From: Nostoc sp. FACHB-892 | GTDB taxonomy: Bacteria > Cyanobacteriota > Cyanobacteriia > Cyanobacteriales > Nostocaceae | Length of the DNA: 64,000 bases | Direction: 5' to 3' | Assembly (NCBI RefSeq): GCF_014698795.1 | Contig: NZ_JACJTR010000001.1 | Coordinates: 310,001-374,000 of the forward strand | The notes under the pieces: model-generated | Told to the model about the DNA's origin: nothing | Database searches by the model: none | Seen by the model: the letters and a program-made list of their open reading frames with translations, nothing else | Part shown: in pieces, positions 50,947-60,220 of the stretch | How positions within the stretch are numbered: position 1 is the stretch's first letter | Layout of the letters: every line of letters starts with the position of its first letter | Position numbers and translations under genes: made by a program

Positions 50947-51579
50947 TTAACCTATCTTCCCCTGCACCCAAGCGCGGAAGGATTGCACCAAATCAATTTC
51001 ATCCATAGTTTTACTTTGCTGGATAAATCTATTCATATCACTAACAGAAATTAAAGGGAAAGCGATACTCGACTTAATTTCAATATATTCACTTGCTACT
51101 AGCTGATAAAATTTTAAAACTTCACCGTCATATCTCCATAATTCTGCTACACCTAAAGCCGCATAAATCTTAAGCTTATTAACAGAACTGCTAGTAATAT
51201 CAATTTCAATTGCTAAATCCGGTGCTGGATCTGTTGTTAAATCTAATTCTTGTTTACCTCTAATTAGCGGCTCATTTTGAATATAATAGCAAGTATCGGG
51301 TTCTATTCCCTTTGTTATTGGTTTACGTTTTAATGTTGTAGAGCCAGCACTTCTAATTTTAATTTTTAAATACACTGCTAAAGCGAATATTAATCGGTCA
51401 AACTGAATTTTAGGATTTTCGTGTTCAAAAAGTGGAGTCATAATTTCTAAAACACCACAGTCATAAGCAAATCTTGAGCCTCTGTCCTCACCTGTATCTC
51501 TCAGCAAGGCTTCAAAGGTTTCCCAGCTAATGTTCTGTAGCACTGTTCTTTGTTCAGCAGGCGTTGACTTGACAAGCAT
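50947..51579 (-). CDS. Uma2-family nuclease-fold protein, copy B
   Basis: A 210-residue Uma2 paralogue of copy A, same length. The active-site strand is DLAIEIDITSSSVNKLKIY and the front part is SRFAYDCGVLEIMTPLFEHENPK. The start codon at 51579 is one base past the stop of the upstream gene (51581), so translation is probably coupled. Together with copy A and the 51581 gene it forms a three-gene block of nuclease-fold proteins. Confidence 0.9.
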   Translation of the reverse strand: MLVKSTPAEQRTVLQNISWETFEALLRDTGEDRGSRFAYDCGVLEIMTPLFEHENPKIQFDRLIFALAVYLKIKIRSAGSTTLKRKPITKGIEPDTCYYIQNEPLIRGKQELDLTTDPAPDLAIEIDITSSSVNKLKIYAALGVAELWRYDGEVLKFYQLVASEYIEIKSSIAFPLISVSDMNRFIQQSKTMDEIDLVQSFRAWVQGKIG

Positions 51580-51580
51580 A

Positions 51581-52189
51581 TTACAATACTTCTTCTGTCA
51601 GGATGTTAGATAAAATCCCAATAATTTTACCTATGTCATTAATATAATATTCGCTCAAGTCAATTTCAATCACTTTCCCAATAAGTTTTAAAAACTTCCA
51701 GTTAGTTCCAGTGGTGACAGTTCCATAAATTGCCTGAATGTTATTACCCTCACGTTCATTAAACAATTGAGCTGCTAACATCTCTGCTACACACTGACCT
51801 AATCCTGCATTGATATTTTCTTTCTTAGCTTCTACAATTGTGACAACTGGTGCATTCAGAATTAGTAACTCTGGTGAACGGCTAATAATAAAATCACAAT
51901 TTCCATTTAAACCTTGTGCTGAATCAACTGTAAAATCGATACCAGAAAACAAACTTATTTGATTATTTAAATATTTTCTTACAGCAATTAAAATAGGCGT
52001 AATAATCATCTCTGAACGGGATTTCTCAGTATTACTAGCAAGAGCTAAGGGTACATTTTCCCGCAATACTTCTGCAAGTAATGGTGGACACTCTACTTCG
52101 TGTACAGATGGAAATATATCAATTTTATCAGAAATAGTTAAACCAAAGGTTTTTCTAACTCTGTCTAAAGTAAAGTCGCTGTATGACAC
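51581..52189 (-). CDS. PD-(D/E)XK-like protein of unknown function
   Basis: A 202-residue protein with a likely restriction-endonuclease fold: NGNCDFIISRSPELLILNAPVVTIVEAKKENINAGLGQCVAEMLAA contains an Asp followed by an ExK strand (EAKKEN) and a helix with Gln-Cys, as in PD-(D/E)XK enzymes. The N-terminal half is helical (VRKTFGLTISDK). Many cyanobacterial proteins share this pattern without known function. It directly precedes the Uma2 copies; the stop is 1 base before the next start. Confidence 0.75.
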   Translation of the reverse strand: MSYSDFTLDRVRKTFGLTISDKIDIFPSVHEVECPPLLAEVLRENVPLALASNTEKSRSEMIITPILIAVRKYLNNQISLFSGIDFTVDSAQGLNGNCDFIISRSPELLILNAPVVTIVEAKKENINAGLGQCVAEMLAAQLFNEREGNNIQAIYGTVTTGTNWKFLKLIGKVIEIDLSEYYINDIGKIIGILSNILTEEVL

Positions 52190-52222
52190 TTTAATTGCTC
52201 CTGTAAATAATCCAGATAATTA

Positions 52223-52270
52223 AATTGTGCCAACTATTAGCAAGATATGTTGCTGATAATTGGCACAATT
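52223..52270. other. 21-bp near-perfect hairpin after sufS
   Basis: The arms 52223-52243 and 52250-52270 pair with 19 of 21 matches around GATATG. It sits 22 bases downstream of the sufS stop codon and before the nuclease-fold genes. A terminator, RNA stabiliser or tiny fold-back repeat are all possible; no long T-run follows. Confidence 0.55.
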
Positions 52271-52292
52271 ACTATCTGAATATTTTGTAACT

Positions 52293-53555
52293 TTAAGCAA
52301 GGAAACCTGCAAAAAAGTCGAGAGTTTCTTTCAGTGCTTTGATGAAAATATCAATTTCCTCGCGGGTGTTGTAGAAAGATAGACTTGCTCTTGCGGTTGC
52401 AGCAAGACCTAAATAACGGTGTAATGGTTGTGTGCAGTGGTGTCCAGAACGGATAGCAACGCCTTCTTGATCTAATAATGTAGATAAGTCGTTGGCGTGG
52501 ACTTCTCCGGCGGTGAATGACGCAAGAGCGGCTCTCCCTTCCCCTTTCGCATTTGGTTTGGGGCCGTAAATTCTAATTTGGGGAATTTGCTCTAATTGTT
52601 GGAACAAATAAGCGGTTAATTCTGCTTCGTAGGCGTGAATTTCATCCATGCCGATACTGCTAAGATAATCTATTGCAGCACCAAGTGCGATCGCTTCTCC
52701 AATTGCAGGTGTCCCAGCTTCAAATTTATGCGGTAATTCTGCATAAGTGGAATGGTCTAAATACACCTCTGCAATCATTTCACCACCACCGAAAAATGGG
52801 GGCATTGATTCTAGCAATTCTAACTTGCCATACAGAAATCCTATCCCAGTTGGCGCACACATTTTATGACCGGAAGCTACCAACCAGTCACAATCTATCT
52901 TCTGCACATCTACAGGATAGTGGGGAACACTTTGGCAAGCATCAACTAAGAATTTAGCACCATAGTTGTGAGCGATCGCACCAATTTCTTCCACTGGATT
53001 AATGCAACCCAAAGTATTAGAAATATGCACCACCGACACCAACTTTGTTTTTTCGGAAATCAGCTTTTTAAACTGTTCCAAATCAAAAGTTTCTTCTGGT
53101 GTTAATTCTACAAATTTCAGTACTGCACCCGTTTTTTGTGCTATCAATTGCCAAGGTACAATATTACTGTGGTGTTCCATCACCGACAGAATAATTTCAT
53201 CCCCAGGCTGCAAATTATTCATTCCCCAGCTATAAGCGACTAGGTTAATCGCCTCACTTGCGTTGCGGGTGTAGACGATTTCCTGACGCGATGCAGCATT
53301 GATGAATTTGGCAACTTTATCTCTAGCACCTTCATAAGCATCAGTAGCTTTAGCACTCAGAGAATGGGCACCTCGATGCACGTTAGCATTATATTGCTCG
53401 TAATAATCCCGTAGGGTATTTAATACGAACAAAGGCTTCTGCGATGTCGCAGCATTATCGAGATAAACCAGGGGTTTCTCGTTGACTTCCTGATGCAATA
53501 TCGGGAAGTCAGCGCGAACTTTATCAGCAAGGGTTTTGGTAGGAGTAAAAGTCAT
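52293..53555 (-). CDS. sufS: cysteine desulfurase SufS
   Basis: Group II cysteine desulfurase, 420 residues, PLP-dependent; supplies sulfur for Fe-S clusters. Landmarks: [17 protein letters not shown] at the N-terminus, [30 protein letters not shown], the PLP-binding Lys in [17 protein letters not shown] (near residue 230) and the active Cys in [14 protein letters not shown] (near 370). It is the last gene of the sufBCDS unit; sufD ends 15 bases upstream. In this group the desulfurase is usually activated by SufE or SufU, which is not here. Confidence 0.96.
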   Translation of the reverse strand: MTFTPTKTLADKVRADFPILHQEVNEKPLVYLDNAATSQKPLFVLNTLRDYYEQYNANVHRGAHSLSAKATDAYEGARDKVAKFINAASRQEIVYTRNASEAINLVAYSWGMNNLQPGDEIILSVMEHHSNIVPWQLIAQKTGAVLKFVELTPEETFDLEQFKKLISEKTKLVSVVHISNTLGCINPVEEIGAIAHNYGAKFLVDACQSVPHYPVDVQKIDCDWLVASGHKMCAPTGIGFLYGKLELLESMPPFFGGGEMIAEVYLDHSTYAELPHKFEAGTPAIGEAIALGAAIDYLSSIGMDEIHAYEAELTAYLFQQLEQIPQIRIYGPKPNAKGEGRAALASFTAGEVHANDLSTLLDQEGVAIRSGHHCTQPLHRYLGLAATARASLSFYNTREEIDIFIKALKETLDFFAGFLA

Positions 53556-53570
53556 TGGTAGATTACGTTA

Positions 53571-54944
53571 TTACTCATTAGTCAGGGACTTGAGATTATT
53601 CACTGTGTTTAAAAGGATTTCTCGCAGAGAGGGAATCGGTATTTGGTTGATAACTTCAGCAGCGAAGGCGTTAATTAACAACTTCCGAGCATCGTTTTCA
53701 TCAATTCCCCGACTTTGCAGATAAAATATTTCATCATCTTCTAATTGGCTAACGGTAGCACCGTGAGCGCACTTTACATTATCCGCAGTAATTTCCAGTT
53801 GGGGTTTGGTATCCACTCTGGCTTTAGACGATAGCAGCAAATTGCGATTCAACTGGGATGCATTTGTTAACTGCGCTGGTTTGGGTACAAAAACTTTACC
53901 ATTGAACACCGCATGAGCGCGATCGCCTACAATACATTTATGCAATTGGTCACTTGTACCGTGAGGATAGTTGAGTGCGATCGCACTGTGAGTATCAGAC
54001 AACTGCTTACCAGAAATTATCGTTAAACCATTGAGAGTAGTTTGCGTCTGCTCACCAGTTTGCAAAATCTCCAAATTGTGCCGCGACAACTTCGCACCTA
54101 AAGTTATGGCATGACAAGTATATCGACTATCACGAGCCTGTGCGATCGCAGTTTTCCCAATATGAAAAGCCTCTGCACCTTCCCACTCAACCCTAGTGTG
54201 GCTCACTTGGGCATTGTCACCAACCCAAACTTCCGTAACCGCGTTAGTAAAATATACTCCCTCTTCCTCCGCGCTCTCTGCGCCTCTGCGGTTCGTATAC
54301 TCCTCAACCAACGTCACCTGCGAACCACTTTCCGCCACCACCAAACAACGCGGCTGCGAAATCGTCGCCGTCTCACCCACAACCGAAATAAACACCAAAT
54401 GAATTGGCGTTTCAACTACCACATTCTTCTTCACCCACACCACAGCTGCATCAGTCATCCCAGCCGTATTGAGAGCAGTAAAAACCTCCTGCGCTCCCTC
54501 AGCTTGAGCTAAATACTGCCGTACACCTTCCTGCTCAACCGCAGACAAACCAGCCAAATTACTCACCACAATTCCAAATGGTAAATCTGAAACTGCGGAT
54601 AACTCCGGCGCAAAAACGCCATTAACAAATACCAAACGACTATTAGCCGCCTCTGGCAAAATATCAAATTCTAGAGACGCAAAATTTTCCGCCTCTACAT
54701 TAAATTGCACCTTTCGTAGAGACGACAAATCAGTAAATCGCCATTCTTCCTCGCGGGTAGTCGGGATAATTGAGTGGCGTACCCAATTAGCAGCACTTTG
54801 GCGTAATTCCTGCAACCAAGCTTCTGTTTTAGTTGCCATTACTTGATTTAACAACCTAGTCAGATAATCATCTCTATCTAACATCGATGTCAAACTAACT
54901 GCATTTGAATTAGGTATTGGACTAGGAGATACTTGAATATTCAT
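53571..54944 (-). CDS. sufD: Fe-S assembly protein SufD
   Basis: Scaffold subunit of the SufBC2D complex, 457 residues. It carries the typical N-terminal AANWVRHSIIPTTREEEWRFTDLSSL and C-terminal beta-helix with LNYPHGTSDQLHKCIVGDRAHAVFNGKVFVPKPAQLTNASQLNRNLLLSSKARVDTKPQLEI and CAHGATVSQLEDDEIFYLQSRGI, including the His needed for assembly. About 11 residues ([11 protein letters not shown]) after LVEEYT are encoded by a copy of a dispersed GC-rich repeat. It overlaps sufC by one base (TAATG). Confidence 0.93.
   Translation of the reverse strand: MNIQVSPSPIPNSNAVSLTSMLDRDDYLTRLLNQVMATKTEAWLQELRQSAANWVRHSIIPTTREEEWRFTDLSSLRKVQFNVEAENFASLEFDILPEAANSRLVFVNGVFAPELSAVSDLPFGIVVSNLAGLSAVEQEGVRQYLAQAEGAQEVFTALNTAGMTDAAVVWVKKNVVVETPIHLVFISVVGETATISQPRCLVVAESGSQVTLVEEYTNRRGAESAEEEGVYFTNAVTEVWVGDNAQVSHTRVEWEGAEAFHIGKTAIAQARDSRYTCHAITLGAKLSRHNLEILQTGEQTQTTLNGLTIISGKQLSDTHSAIALNYPHGTSDQLHKCIVGDRAHAVFNGKVFVPKPAQLTNASQLNRNLLLSSKARVDTKPQLEITADNVKCAHGATVSQLEDDEIFYLQSRGIDENDARKLLINAFAAEVINQIPIPSLREILLNTVNNLKSLTNE
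54271..54296 (-). repeat. dispersed repeat inserted in sufD
   Basis: A 26-bp stretch (GCGCTCTCTGCGCCTCTGCG, then GTTCGT) is identical to 55757-55782 in the sufB-sufC spacer, and related to tracts at 29817-29850 and 35196-35226. In sufD it is translated in frame as part of [12 protein letters not shown]. Confidence 0.85.
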
Positions 54945-55735
54945 TACACACCCACCTCAGCAGCAGCAAATTCTGCCAGCACCCAGTCATAACCGCGAGA
55001 CTCTAATTCCAGCGCCAGTTCTTTACCACCACTCGTAATAATCTGCCCTTGTGCCATCACATGCACAAAATCAGGCACAATATAATCGAGTAATCGTTGG
55101 TAGTGAGTTATCAAAATTGTAGAATTTTCTGGAGTTGCCAGTTGATTTACCCCATTCGCTACAATTCTGAGCGCGTCAATATCCAAACCCGAATCAGTTT
55201 CATCCAAAATTCCTAACTTTGGTTCTAGCAGAGCCATTTGCAGAATTTCATTCCGCTTCTTCTCGCCACCAGAAAATCCTTCATTCAAACTGCGACTGAG
55301 AAAACTGGCATTCATCTTCACCACATCCAGCTTTTCCTCAATCAAATCGTCAAAATCAAAAGCGTCTATTTCCTCTAAACCTTGAGCCTTGCGCCGAGAA
55401 TTGTACGCCACCCGCAAGAAATCCAAATTGCTCACACCCGGAATTTCTAACGGATACTGAAACGCCAAAAACACACCACTTCTGGCGCGTTCCTCCGGCT
55501 CCAACTCCAACAAATTTTGCCCTTGAAAAATCACCTCACCGCCAGTCACCTCATACGCCGGATGCCCAGCCAACACCTTAGAAAAAGTACTCTTACCAGA
55601 ACCATTCGGCCCCATAATCGCATGAATTTCACCCGATCGCACCTCAAGATTCACACCTTTTAAAATCGGTGTCCCATCAACATTAGCCGTCAGATTCCGT
55701 ACTGACAGCACAACTTCACTATTTTCAATAATCAT
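54944..55735 (-). CDS. sufC: Fe-S assembly ATPase SufC
   Basis: ABC-type ATPase of the SufBC2D complex, in the cytoplasm. Walker A is GPNGSGKST near residue 42, signature [13 protein letters not shown], Walker [13 protein letters not shown] and the H-loop [10 protein letters not shown]. The correct start is the ATG at 55735 ([15 protein letters not shown]) with GGAGAG upstream. The frame continues up to 55804, but that extension is a translated copy of the dispersed repeat and a hairpin. Length 263 residues fits the family. Confidence 0.95.
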   Translation of the reverse strand: MIIENSEVVLSVRNLTANVDGTPILKGVNLEVRSGEIHAIMGPNGSGKSTFSKVLAGHPAYEVTGGEVIFQGQNLLELEPEERARSGVFLAFQYPLEIPGVSNLDFLRVAYNSRRKAQGLEEIDAFDFDDLIEEKLDVVKMNASFLSRSLNEGFSGGEKKRNEILQMALLEPKLGILDETDSGLDIDALRIVANGVNQLATPENSTILITHYQRLLDYIVPDFVHVMAQGQIITSGGKELALELESRGYDWVLAEFAAAEVGV

Positions 55736-55756
55736 CTTCTCTCCTTCTCTTTCTCT

Positions 55757-55782
55757 GCGCTCTCTGCGCCTCTGCGGTTCGT
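55757..55782. repeat. dispersed repeat in the sufB-sufC spacer
   Basis: Identical over 26 bp to 54271-54296 in sufD. Here it is untranslated, just upstream of the sufC ribosome-binding site. Confidence 0.8.
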
Positions 55783-55795
55783 CATTCTTCCTAAA

Positions 55796-55830
55796 GATAA
55801 ACACAGAATGCCGATGTCTCTGTGTTTATC
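55796..55830. other. 12-bp perfect hairpin in the sufB-sufC spacer
   Basis: GATAAACACAGA (55796-55807) pairs exactly with TCTGTGTTTATC (55819-55830) around an 11-base loop. It follows the sufB stop codon. It might tune relative amounts of SufB and SufC by RNA processing or partial termination. Confidence 0.6.
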
Positions 55831-55841
55831 CTTGCTGCCAT

Positions 55842-57281
55842 TTATCCAACACTGCCTTCCAACTTCAAACTCAACAACTTATCAGCTTCCACAGCAAACT
55901 CCATCGGTAGCTGATTGAAAACATCCTTACAGAAGCCGCTAATCATCATCGAAATAGCATCTTCTGAAGAAATACCCCGTTGAGCAAAGTAAAATAACTG
56001 ATCTTCCCCAATCTTAGAAGTAGAAGCTTCATGCTCCACCTTCGCACCGTTATTTTGCACCTGAATATAAGGGAAAGTATTAGCATGGGCATTATCCCCA
56101 ATCAGCATTGAGTCACACTGAGAATAATTTCTCGCCCCTTTAGCCGTCGGGTTAACTTTCACCAAACCCCGATAGCTATTACTAGAATTACCTGCGGAGA
56201 TTCCTTTAGAAATAATTGTACTGCGGGTATTCTTACCTACGTGAATCATCTTACTACCCGTATCAGCTTGCTGCTGATGATTTGTCAGCGCCACCGAGTA
56301 AAACTCACCCACAGAGTTATCACCCACCAACACACAGCTAGGATATTTCCAAGTAATTGCCGAACCTGTTTCTACTTGAGTCCAGGAAATCTTAGAATTT
56401 ACGCCCTGACACAAACCGCGCTTGGTGACAAAGTTGTAAATACCGCCTTTACCATTGGCATCGCCAGCGTACCAGTTTTGCACAGTGGAGTATTTAATTT
56501 CGGCGTTGTCGAGGGCGACTAGTTCCACAACGGCGGCGTGCAATTGGTTGCTGTCATACATCGGTGCAGTGCAACCTTCGAGGTAAGAAACATAACTACC
56601 TTCTTCGGCGACAATCAAAGTCCGCTCAAATTGTCCCGTGTCACCAGAGTTGATGCGGAAGTAGGTAGACAGTTCCATTGGGCATTTCACGCCTTTAGGA
56701 ATGTAGACAAAAGAACCATCGCTAAATACGGCGGCGTTCAAGGCGGCAAAATAATTGTCAGCTATAGGAACAACGCTACCCAAATATTTTTTAATCAGTT
56801 CTGGGTGTTCTTGCAACGCTTCGGAAAACGAACAGAAAATAACGCCATCTTCCGCTAGCTTTTCTTTAAATGTAGTAGCGACAGAAACGCTATCGAAAAT
56901 TGCATCAACGGCGACATTTGCCAGCCGCTTCTGTTCAGATAGGGAAATGCCTAACTTCTCGAAGGTTTCTAAAAGGGTTGGATCAACTTCATCCAAACTG
57001 TTTAGTTTTTCTTTTTTGCGTTTCGGCGCTGAGTAATAAATGATATCCTGATAATTGATTGGCGGATACTTGACATTCGGCCAAGTTGGTTCCGTCATTT
57101 TTTGCCACTGGCGATAAGCTCTGAGGCGAAAGTCCAGCATGAACTGCGGCTCGTTCTTCTTAGAGGAGATCAAGCGGATAACGTCCTCGTCTAGTCCACG
57201 CGGAATAGTGTCGGCCTCAATGTCCGTGACAAAGCCGTACTTGTAGGGTTGGTTGACTAAGGTTTTGACAGTGGCACTCAT
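55842..57281 (-). CDS. sufB: Fe-S assembly scaffold SufB
   Basis: Main scaffold of the SufBC2D complex, 479 residues. Family features are [39 protein letters not shown], the [30 protein letters not shown] stretch with the conserved Cys, [28 protein letters not shown] and [32 protein letters not shown]. It is the first gene of the operon and faces sufR across a spacer with two SufR operator sites. No intein or insertion is present. Confidence 0.97.
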   Translation of the reverse strand: MSATVKTLVNQPYKYGFVTDIEADTIPRGLDEDVIRLISSKKNEPQFMLDFRLRAYRQWQKMTEPTWPNVKYPPINYQDIIYYSAPKRKKEKLNSLDEVDPTLLETFEKLGISLSEQKRLANVAVDAIFDSVSVATTFKEKLAEDGVIFCSFSEALQEHPELIKKYLGSVVPIADNYFAALNAAVFSDGSFVYIPKGVKCPMELSTYFRINSGDTGQFERTLIVAEEGSYVSYLEGCTAPMYDSNQLHAAVVELVALDNAEIKYSTVQNWYAGDANGKGGIYNFVTKRGLCQGVNSKISWTQVETGSAITWKYPSCVLVGDNSVGEFYSVALTNHQQQADTGSKMIHVGKNTRSTIISKGISAGNSSNSYRGLVKVNPTAKGARNYSQCDSMLIGDNAHANTFPYIQVQNNGAKVEHEASTSKIGEDQLFYFAQRGISSEDAISMMISGFCKDVFNQLPMEFAVEADKLLSLKLEGSVG

Positions 57282-57410
57282 CAGTAATAATCTCTCGTGT
57301 TCGGAACTTGAATCTCTCTATAAGGATGGGAGACGGGGTTTCTTTAGCCGATTCCCATCTACCGTTACGGAATGGTTACACGGCTGCTAGAATAGTGGTG
57401 GAGAGTAAAA

Positions 57411-57424
57411 CAACAACTATGTTG
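57411..57424. promoter_or_regulatory. SufR operator site 1
   Basis: CAACAACTATGTTG fits the SufR-binding pattern CAAC-N6-GTTG reported for Synechocystis. It lies in the sufB-sufR divergent promoter, 130 bases upstream of sufB and 106 upstream of the sufR start. Confidence 0.85.
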
Positions 57425-57455
57425 TTTAATCTATCTTCATTTTACGCTAAATTAA

Positions 57456-57469
57456 CAACAACAATGTTG
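57456..57469. promoter_or_regulatory. SufR operator site 2
   Basis: CAACAACAATGTTG, the second CAAC-N6-GTTG palindrome, 45 bases from site 1 and 61 bases before the sufR ATG at 57530. Two sites in the divergent promoter match the known arrangement for autoregulation and repression of sufBCDS. Confidence 0.85.
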
Positions 57470-57529
57470 TCAAAGTCAAATTTTGAAAGAAATTAATTTT
57501 TGGGGCGTTCGCTGAACGTCTCGCACCAC

Positions 57530-58219
57530 ATGAAGATGGCGACTACCCACCAGTCCTCAACCAAGCAAGATATCCTAGAATATCTGCACAAACATGAAAA
57601 AGCAACGGCTTTGGAGCTAGCTGAAGTTTTAGACGTTACCCCCCAAGCGATTCGTCGCCATCTCAAAGATTTGGAGACGGAGCAGCTAGTTTTGTATTCG
57701 ACATCAGTGCAGGCGGCGGGGATGGGGCGGCCGCAGCATCTTTATGAATTGAGTCGTCAAGGACGCGATCGCTTGCATCGAACAATGAGCGATCGCTTTG
57801 GTGATGCAAGCGGAAATTTTGTGGTTTCGTTGCTAGACACCTTAGCCGAAACGGTAGGACACGACCAATTTAAATCGATTTTAGAGAAACAGTGGCAGCG
57901 CAAAGCCAAAGAATACCGTGATCGCGTCGGTAACGGTTCACTGCGAGAACGTGTAGCTAATTTAGTAGAGTTGAGAAAAGCGGAAGGCTTCATGGCAGAG
58001 TATCACCCTGTTGATGTGAATGACTCATTTGAGAGCGATCGCTTTATCTTAATGGAGCATAACTGCGCCATTTCCAATGTTGCCGAGTCTTTCCCCAGCA
58101 TCTGTGGTCACGAATTAGAAATGTTTGCAGCCGTCTTACCCGATTGTACCGTAGAACGCACCCACTGGATTATTGATGGTGAACACCGTTGTGGCTATTT
58201 GGTACAAATTCGTCATTAG
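57530..58219 (+). CDS. sufR: Fe-S-sensing transcriptional regulator SufR
   Basis: DeoR-type repressor that carries [4Fe-4S] clusters and represses the suf operon. The winged helix is in KQDILEYLHKHEKATALELAEVLDVTPQAIRRHLKDLE. The C-terminus shows exactly the SufR Cys spacing: Cys-x12-Cys-x13-Cys-x14-Cys (NCAIS...ICGHE...DCTVE...RCGYL). The ATG at 57530 (or 57536, MATTHQSS) is preferred over TTG at 57500, which lies in a repeat. Length about 229 residues. It is divergent from sufB and its operators lie upstream. Confidence 0.95.
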   Translation: MKMATTHQSSTKQDILEYLHKHEKATALELAEVLDVTPQAIRRHLKDLETEQLVLYSTSVQAAGMGRPQHLYELSRQGRDRLHRTMSDRFGDASGNFVVSLLDTLAETVGHDQFKSILEKQWQRKAKEYRDRVGNGSLRERVANLVELRKAEGFMAEYHPVDVNDSFESDRFILMEHNCAISNVAESFPSICGHELEMFAAVLPDCTVERTHWIIDGEHRCGYLVQIRH

Positions 58220-58276
58220 TAATTTGTGAAAACTATTACCCAATTCCCAATAATCAACTAAATTTGAGATAGTGTT

Positions 58277-58537
58277 ATGGATATACCACCGCAGCAACCA
58301 TCAGCACAATTTTTAACTCTCGAAGAGTCAGCAAAAGTAGACGCGGCTTTGTTGTCTTCCTCAGAAAAGTTTTTAACAAGATTAACAATTTCATCACTTA
58401 AACTTTTAAAGCATATTGCCCAAGAGTACGGCGTTCCGATTGAAGATTTGAAAGCACAAGAAGTAATTGCCTGGTTTGAAAAAGATGGCAAAATTCGTCG
58501 TGAGCAGGGAATTGAGGCTGCATACCTAAAGTGGTGA
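58277..58537 (+). CDS. small conserved protein of unknown function
   Basis: An 86-residue soluble protein, MDIPPQQPSAQFLTLEESAKVDAALLSS..., mostly helical, ending AAYLKW. Pattern LLKHIAQEYGVPIEDLKAQEVIAWFEKDGKIRR suggests a helical bundle. No domain is recognised; similar small proteins occur in filamentous cyanobacteria. It follows sufR by 57 bases on the same strand and may be co-transcribed. Confidence 0.72.
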   Translation: MDIPPQQPSAQFLTLEESAKVDAALLSSSEKFLTRLTISSLKLLKHIAQEYGVPIEDLKAQEVIAWFEKDGKIRREQGIEAAYLKW

Positions 58538-58735
58538 TCTGAAGGAGCCAGGAGGCACAGAGTTCTCCCTGAGGGCAGAAGGCAGTATTCCTCCTGCCTT
58601 TCTTGTTAAAAATATACCAAGTAGGAAAATTTTCTCAACAAATGTAGGGTGGGGAGAGCTTACCCTATATAATATTTCAAAAATCAAACCAACAAGATTC
58701 CTATAATAATATTTTAGATTTAATTAGTTAATAGA

Positions 58736-58999
58736 TTATCCTTTTCTGTAATATATTGCCAATAATGTTACTGTCCCACAGCCAATAAAACTAATTAAAT
58801 TACCATACATCAAGATTAGGTCTTTGTAGTAATAACCATAAAGAACACCGTTAAGTTGAATAATATTAAAACCAACAAAAGTTATTAAAGAAATATTTCT
58901 AGCACTTTTAGTTTTGATGATTCTGATAGCTTGGGGGACAAATAAACTAGCATTGAATACAAAACCTAAGCCAAATAAAAAAGTAACTATTTCTTTCAT
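58736..58999 (-). CDS. SemiSWEET-type sugar transporter
   Basis: An 87-residue membrane protein with three helices of the MtN3/SWEET type. The PQ motif is visible in NASLFVPQAIRIIKTKSARNISLITFVGFNIIQLNGVLYG. SemiSWEETs are single three-helix units that dimerise to form a bidirectional sugar pore. The N-terminal MKEIVTFLFGLGFVFNA is helix 1 and LISFIGCGTVTLLAIYY is helix 3. The gene stands alone; the sugar is unknown. Confidence 0.9.
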   Translation of the reverse strand: MKEIVTFLFGLGFVFNASLFVPQAIRIIKTKSARNISLITFVGFNIIQLNGVLYGYYYKDLILMYGNLISFIGCGTVTLLAIYYRKG

Positions 59000-59221
59000 A
59001 TTTTTATTATGTTATACTCAACCATTAAAAATATATTTAACTGTGGATCATGAGAGTTGTTTGAATACAGCTAGCTAAAAGGATATTTAGAAAGTCGCTA
59101 CAACAGTATTAATAACATAGCTTTGCATTAGAGGAAGAGAGGCAGTGTCAACTAAAAAACAGAAAGCACCTTTTGAAAAGTGCTTTACAAATTGATTACA
59201 TTTGGTTTGTCCAAAAATTTT

Positions 59222-59854
59222 TTAAGAATTGTAATTGTTAGCTCTAGGACTACGAGCGCCAGTTACGGCTCCAATCATTGAAGCTATTAAACCCAACAAA
59301 GAACCAAACACAAACCACCACAATCCTGAACGTAAATTAGCTGCCGCTTCACGAGCTTGTTGGGCAGTTACGTTTGCTTGTGGTACATTAACACCACCTT
59401 GCTGTTGTACTTGGTTTATGACTTCCCCAGCGTTAGAAGCAGCAACACCGAAAGCACCAGATACTCCACTTGCTAACAGCCATGAACTAACTGCCAAAGT
59501 CGTTGCCCAAAGAATTGCGCCGTTAAGTAGAGCGGTATTGCGGTTCATCGGTCCACAAGCACGGGCTGTAACCCAACCACCAGTAAATAAAGAAATTAGT
59601 AAAGCAATAGTTGACCAAAGTCCAGCATTACCAGCAGCGTTAGGGGCAATTGTTCTGGGTGCACCTGAACCTTCAACTGTGCCTGCCGCAAAAGCACCAA
59701 TTATAGCGCTTAAAATCAATTGAGTAGCTAAAGCAACCAACAAACCAGAAATAATTGGGCCCCAGCGAACAAGATCATGATACTCAGCTACTCGACCTGC
59801 TACCGCAGGTTCAGTAGAAATAACGTCATTACCTGTCCGATTTACGTATGACAT
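59222..59854 (-). CDS. four-helix membrane protein of unknown function
   Basis: A 210-residue membrane protein with four helices at about 33-55, 78-101, 107-128 and 174-196. A Gln/Ala-rich extracytoplasmic or periplasmic loop (NQVQQQGGVNVPQANVTAQQAREAAANL) lies between helices 3 and 4. The N-terminus MSYVNRTGNDVISTEPAVAGRVAEYHDLVRWGPIISG is polar. Related proteins of unknown role are common in filamentous cyanobacteria. No partner gene adjoins it. Confidence 0.78.
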   Translation of the reverse strand: MSYVNRTGNDVISTEPAVAGRVAEYHDLVRWGPIISGLLVALATQLILSAIIGAFAAGTVEGSGAPRTIAPNAAGNAGLWSTIALLISLFTGGWVTARACGPMNRNTALLNGAILWATTLAVSSWLLASGVSGAFGVAASNAGEVINQVQQQGGVNVPQANVTAQQAREAAANLRSGLWWFVFGSLLGLIASMIGAVTGARSPRANNYNS

Positions 59855-60220
59855 AGTTTATGTTCTCCAGTGCTATTTCAGCAAACTTTATCTCAGGTAT
59901 ATTCATGTTTATGCTCAATATTAAATAGCTAAATCCTATACTTTTACATCTATCAGGAGAAATAGTTATTCAATCTATCTTTAGTAATAATAAATAAAGA
60001 AATGGATTGAACAAACTTTAATATAATTTAGTATTTATTGATAAACTCATAATGTTTGCAAAACTTTATGAACTTTACATATATAATTTTGAAGTTAAAA
60101 CACAGTTATTAACTTCTATAATAATCTGACTTTAATTTGTCAGAAAAATTAAACTCAATATAAAAGTTTGGAACCATGATTAAAAAATATTAACAAAGTC
60201 ATTAGATAGTTAATAAAACA
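59855..60220. other. AT-rich spacer without recognisable genes
   Basis: No ORF of note. Contains several AT-rich runs but no clear hairpin. It may hold the promoter for the membrane protein at 59222-59854. Confidence 0.5.

Noticed and set aside
55735..55804. Longer SufC N-terminus
   Set aside because: The extra codons translate a dispersed repeat and a hairpin; the family starts at 55735.
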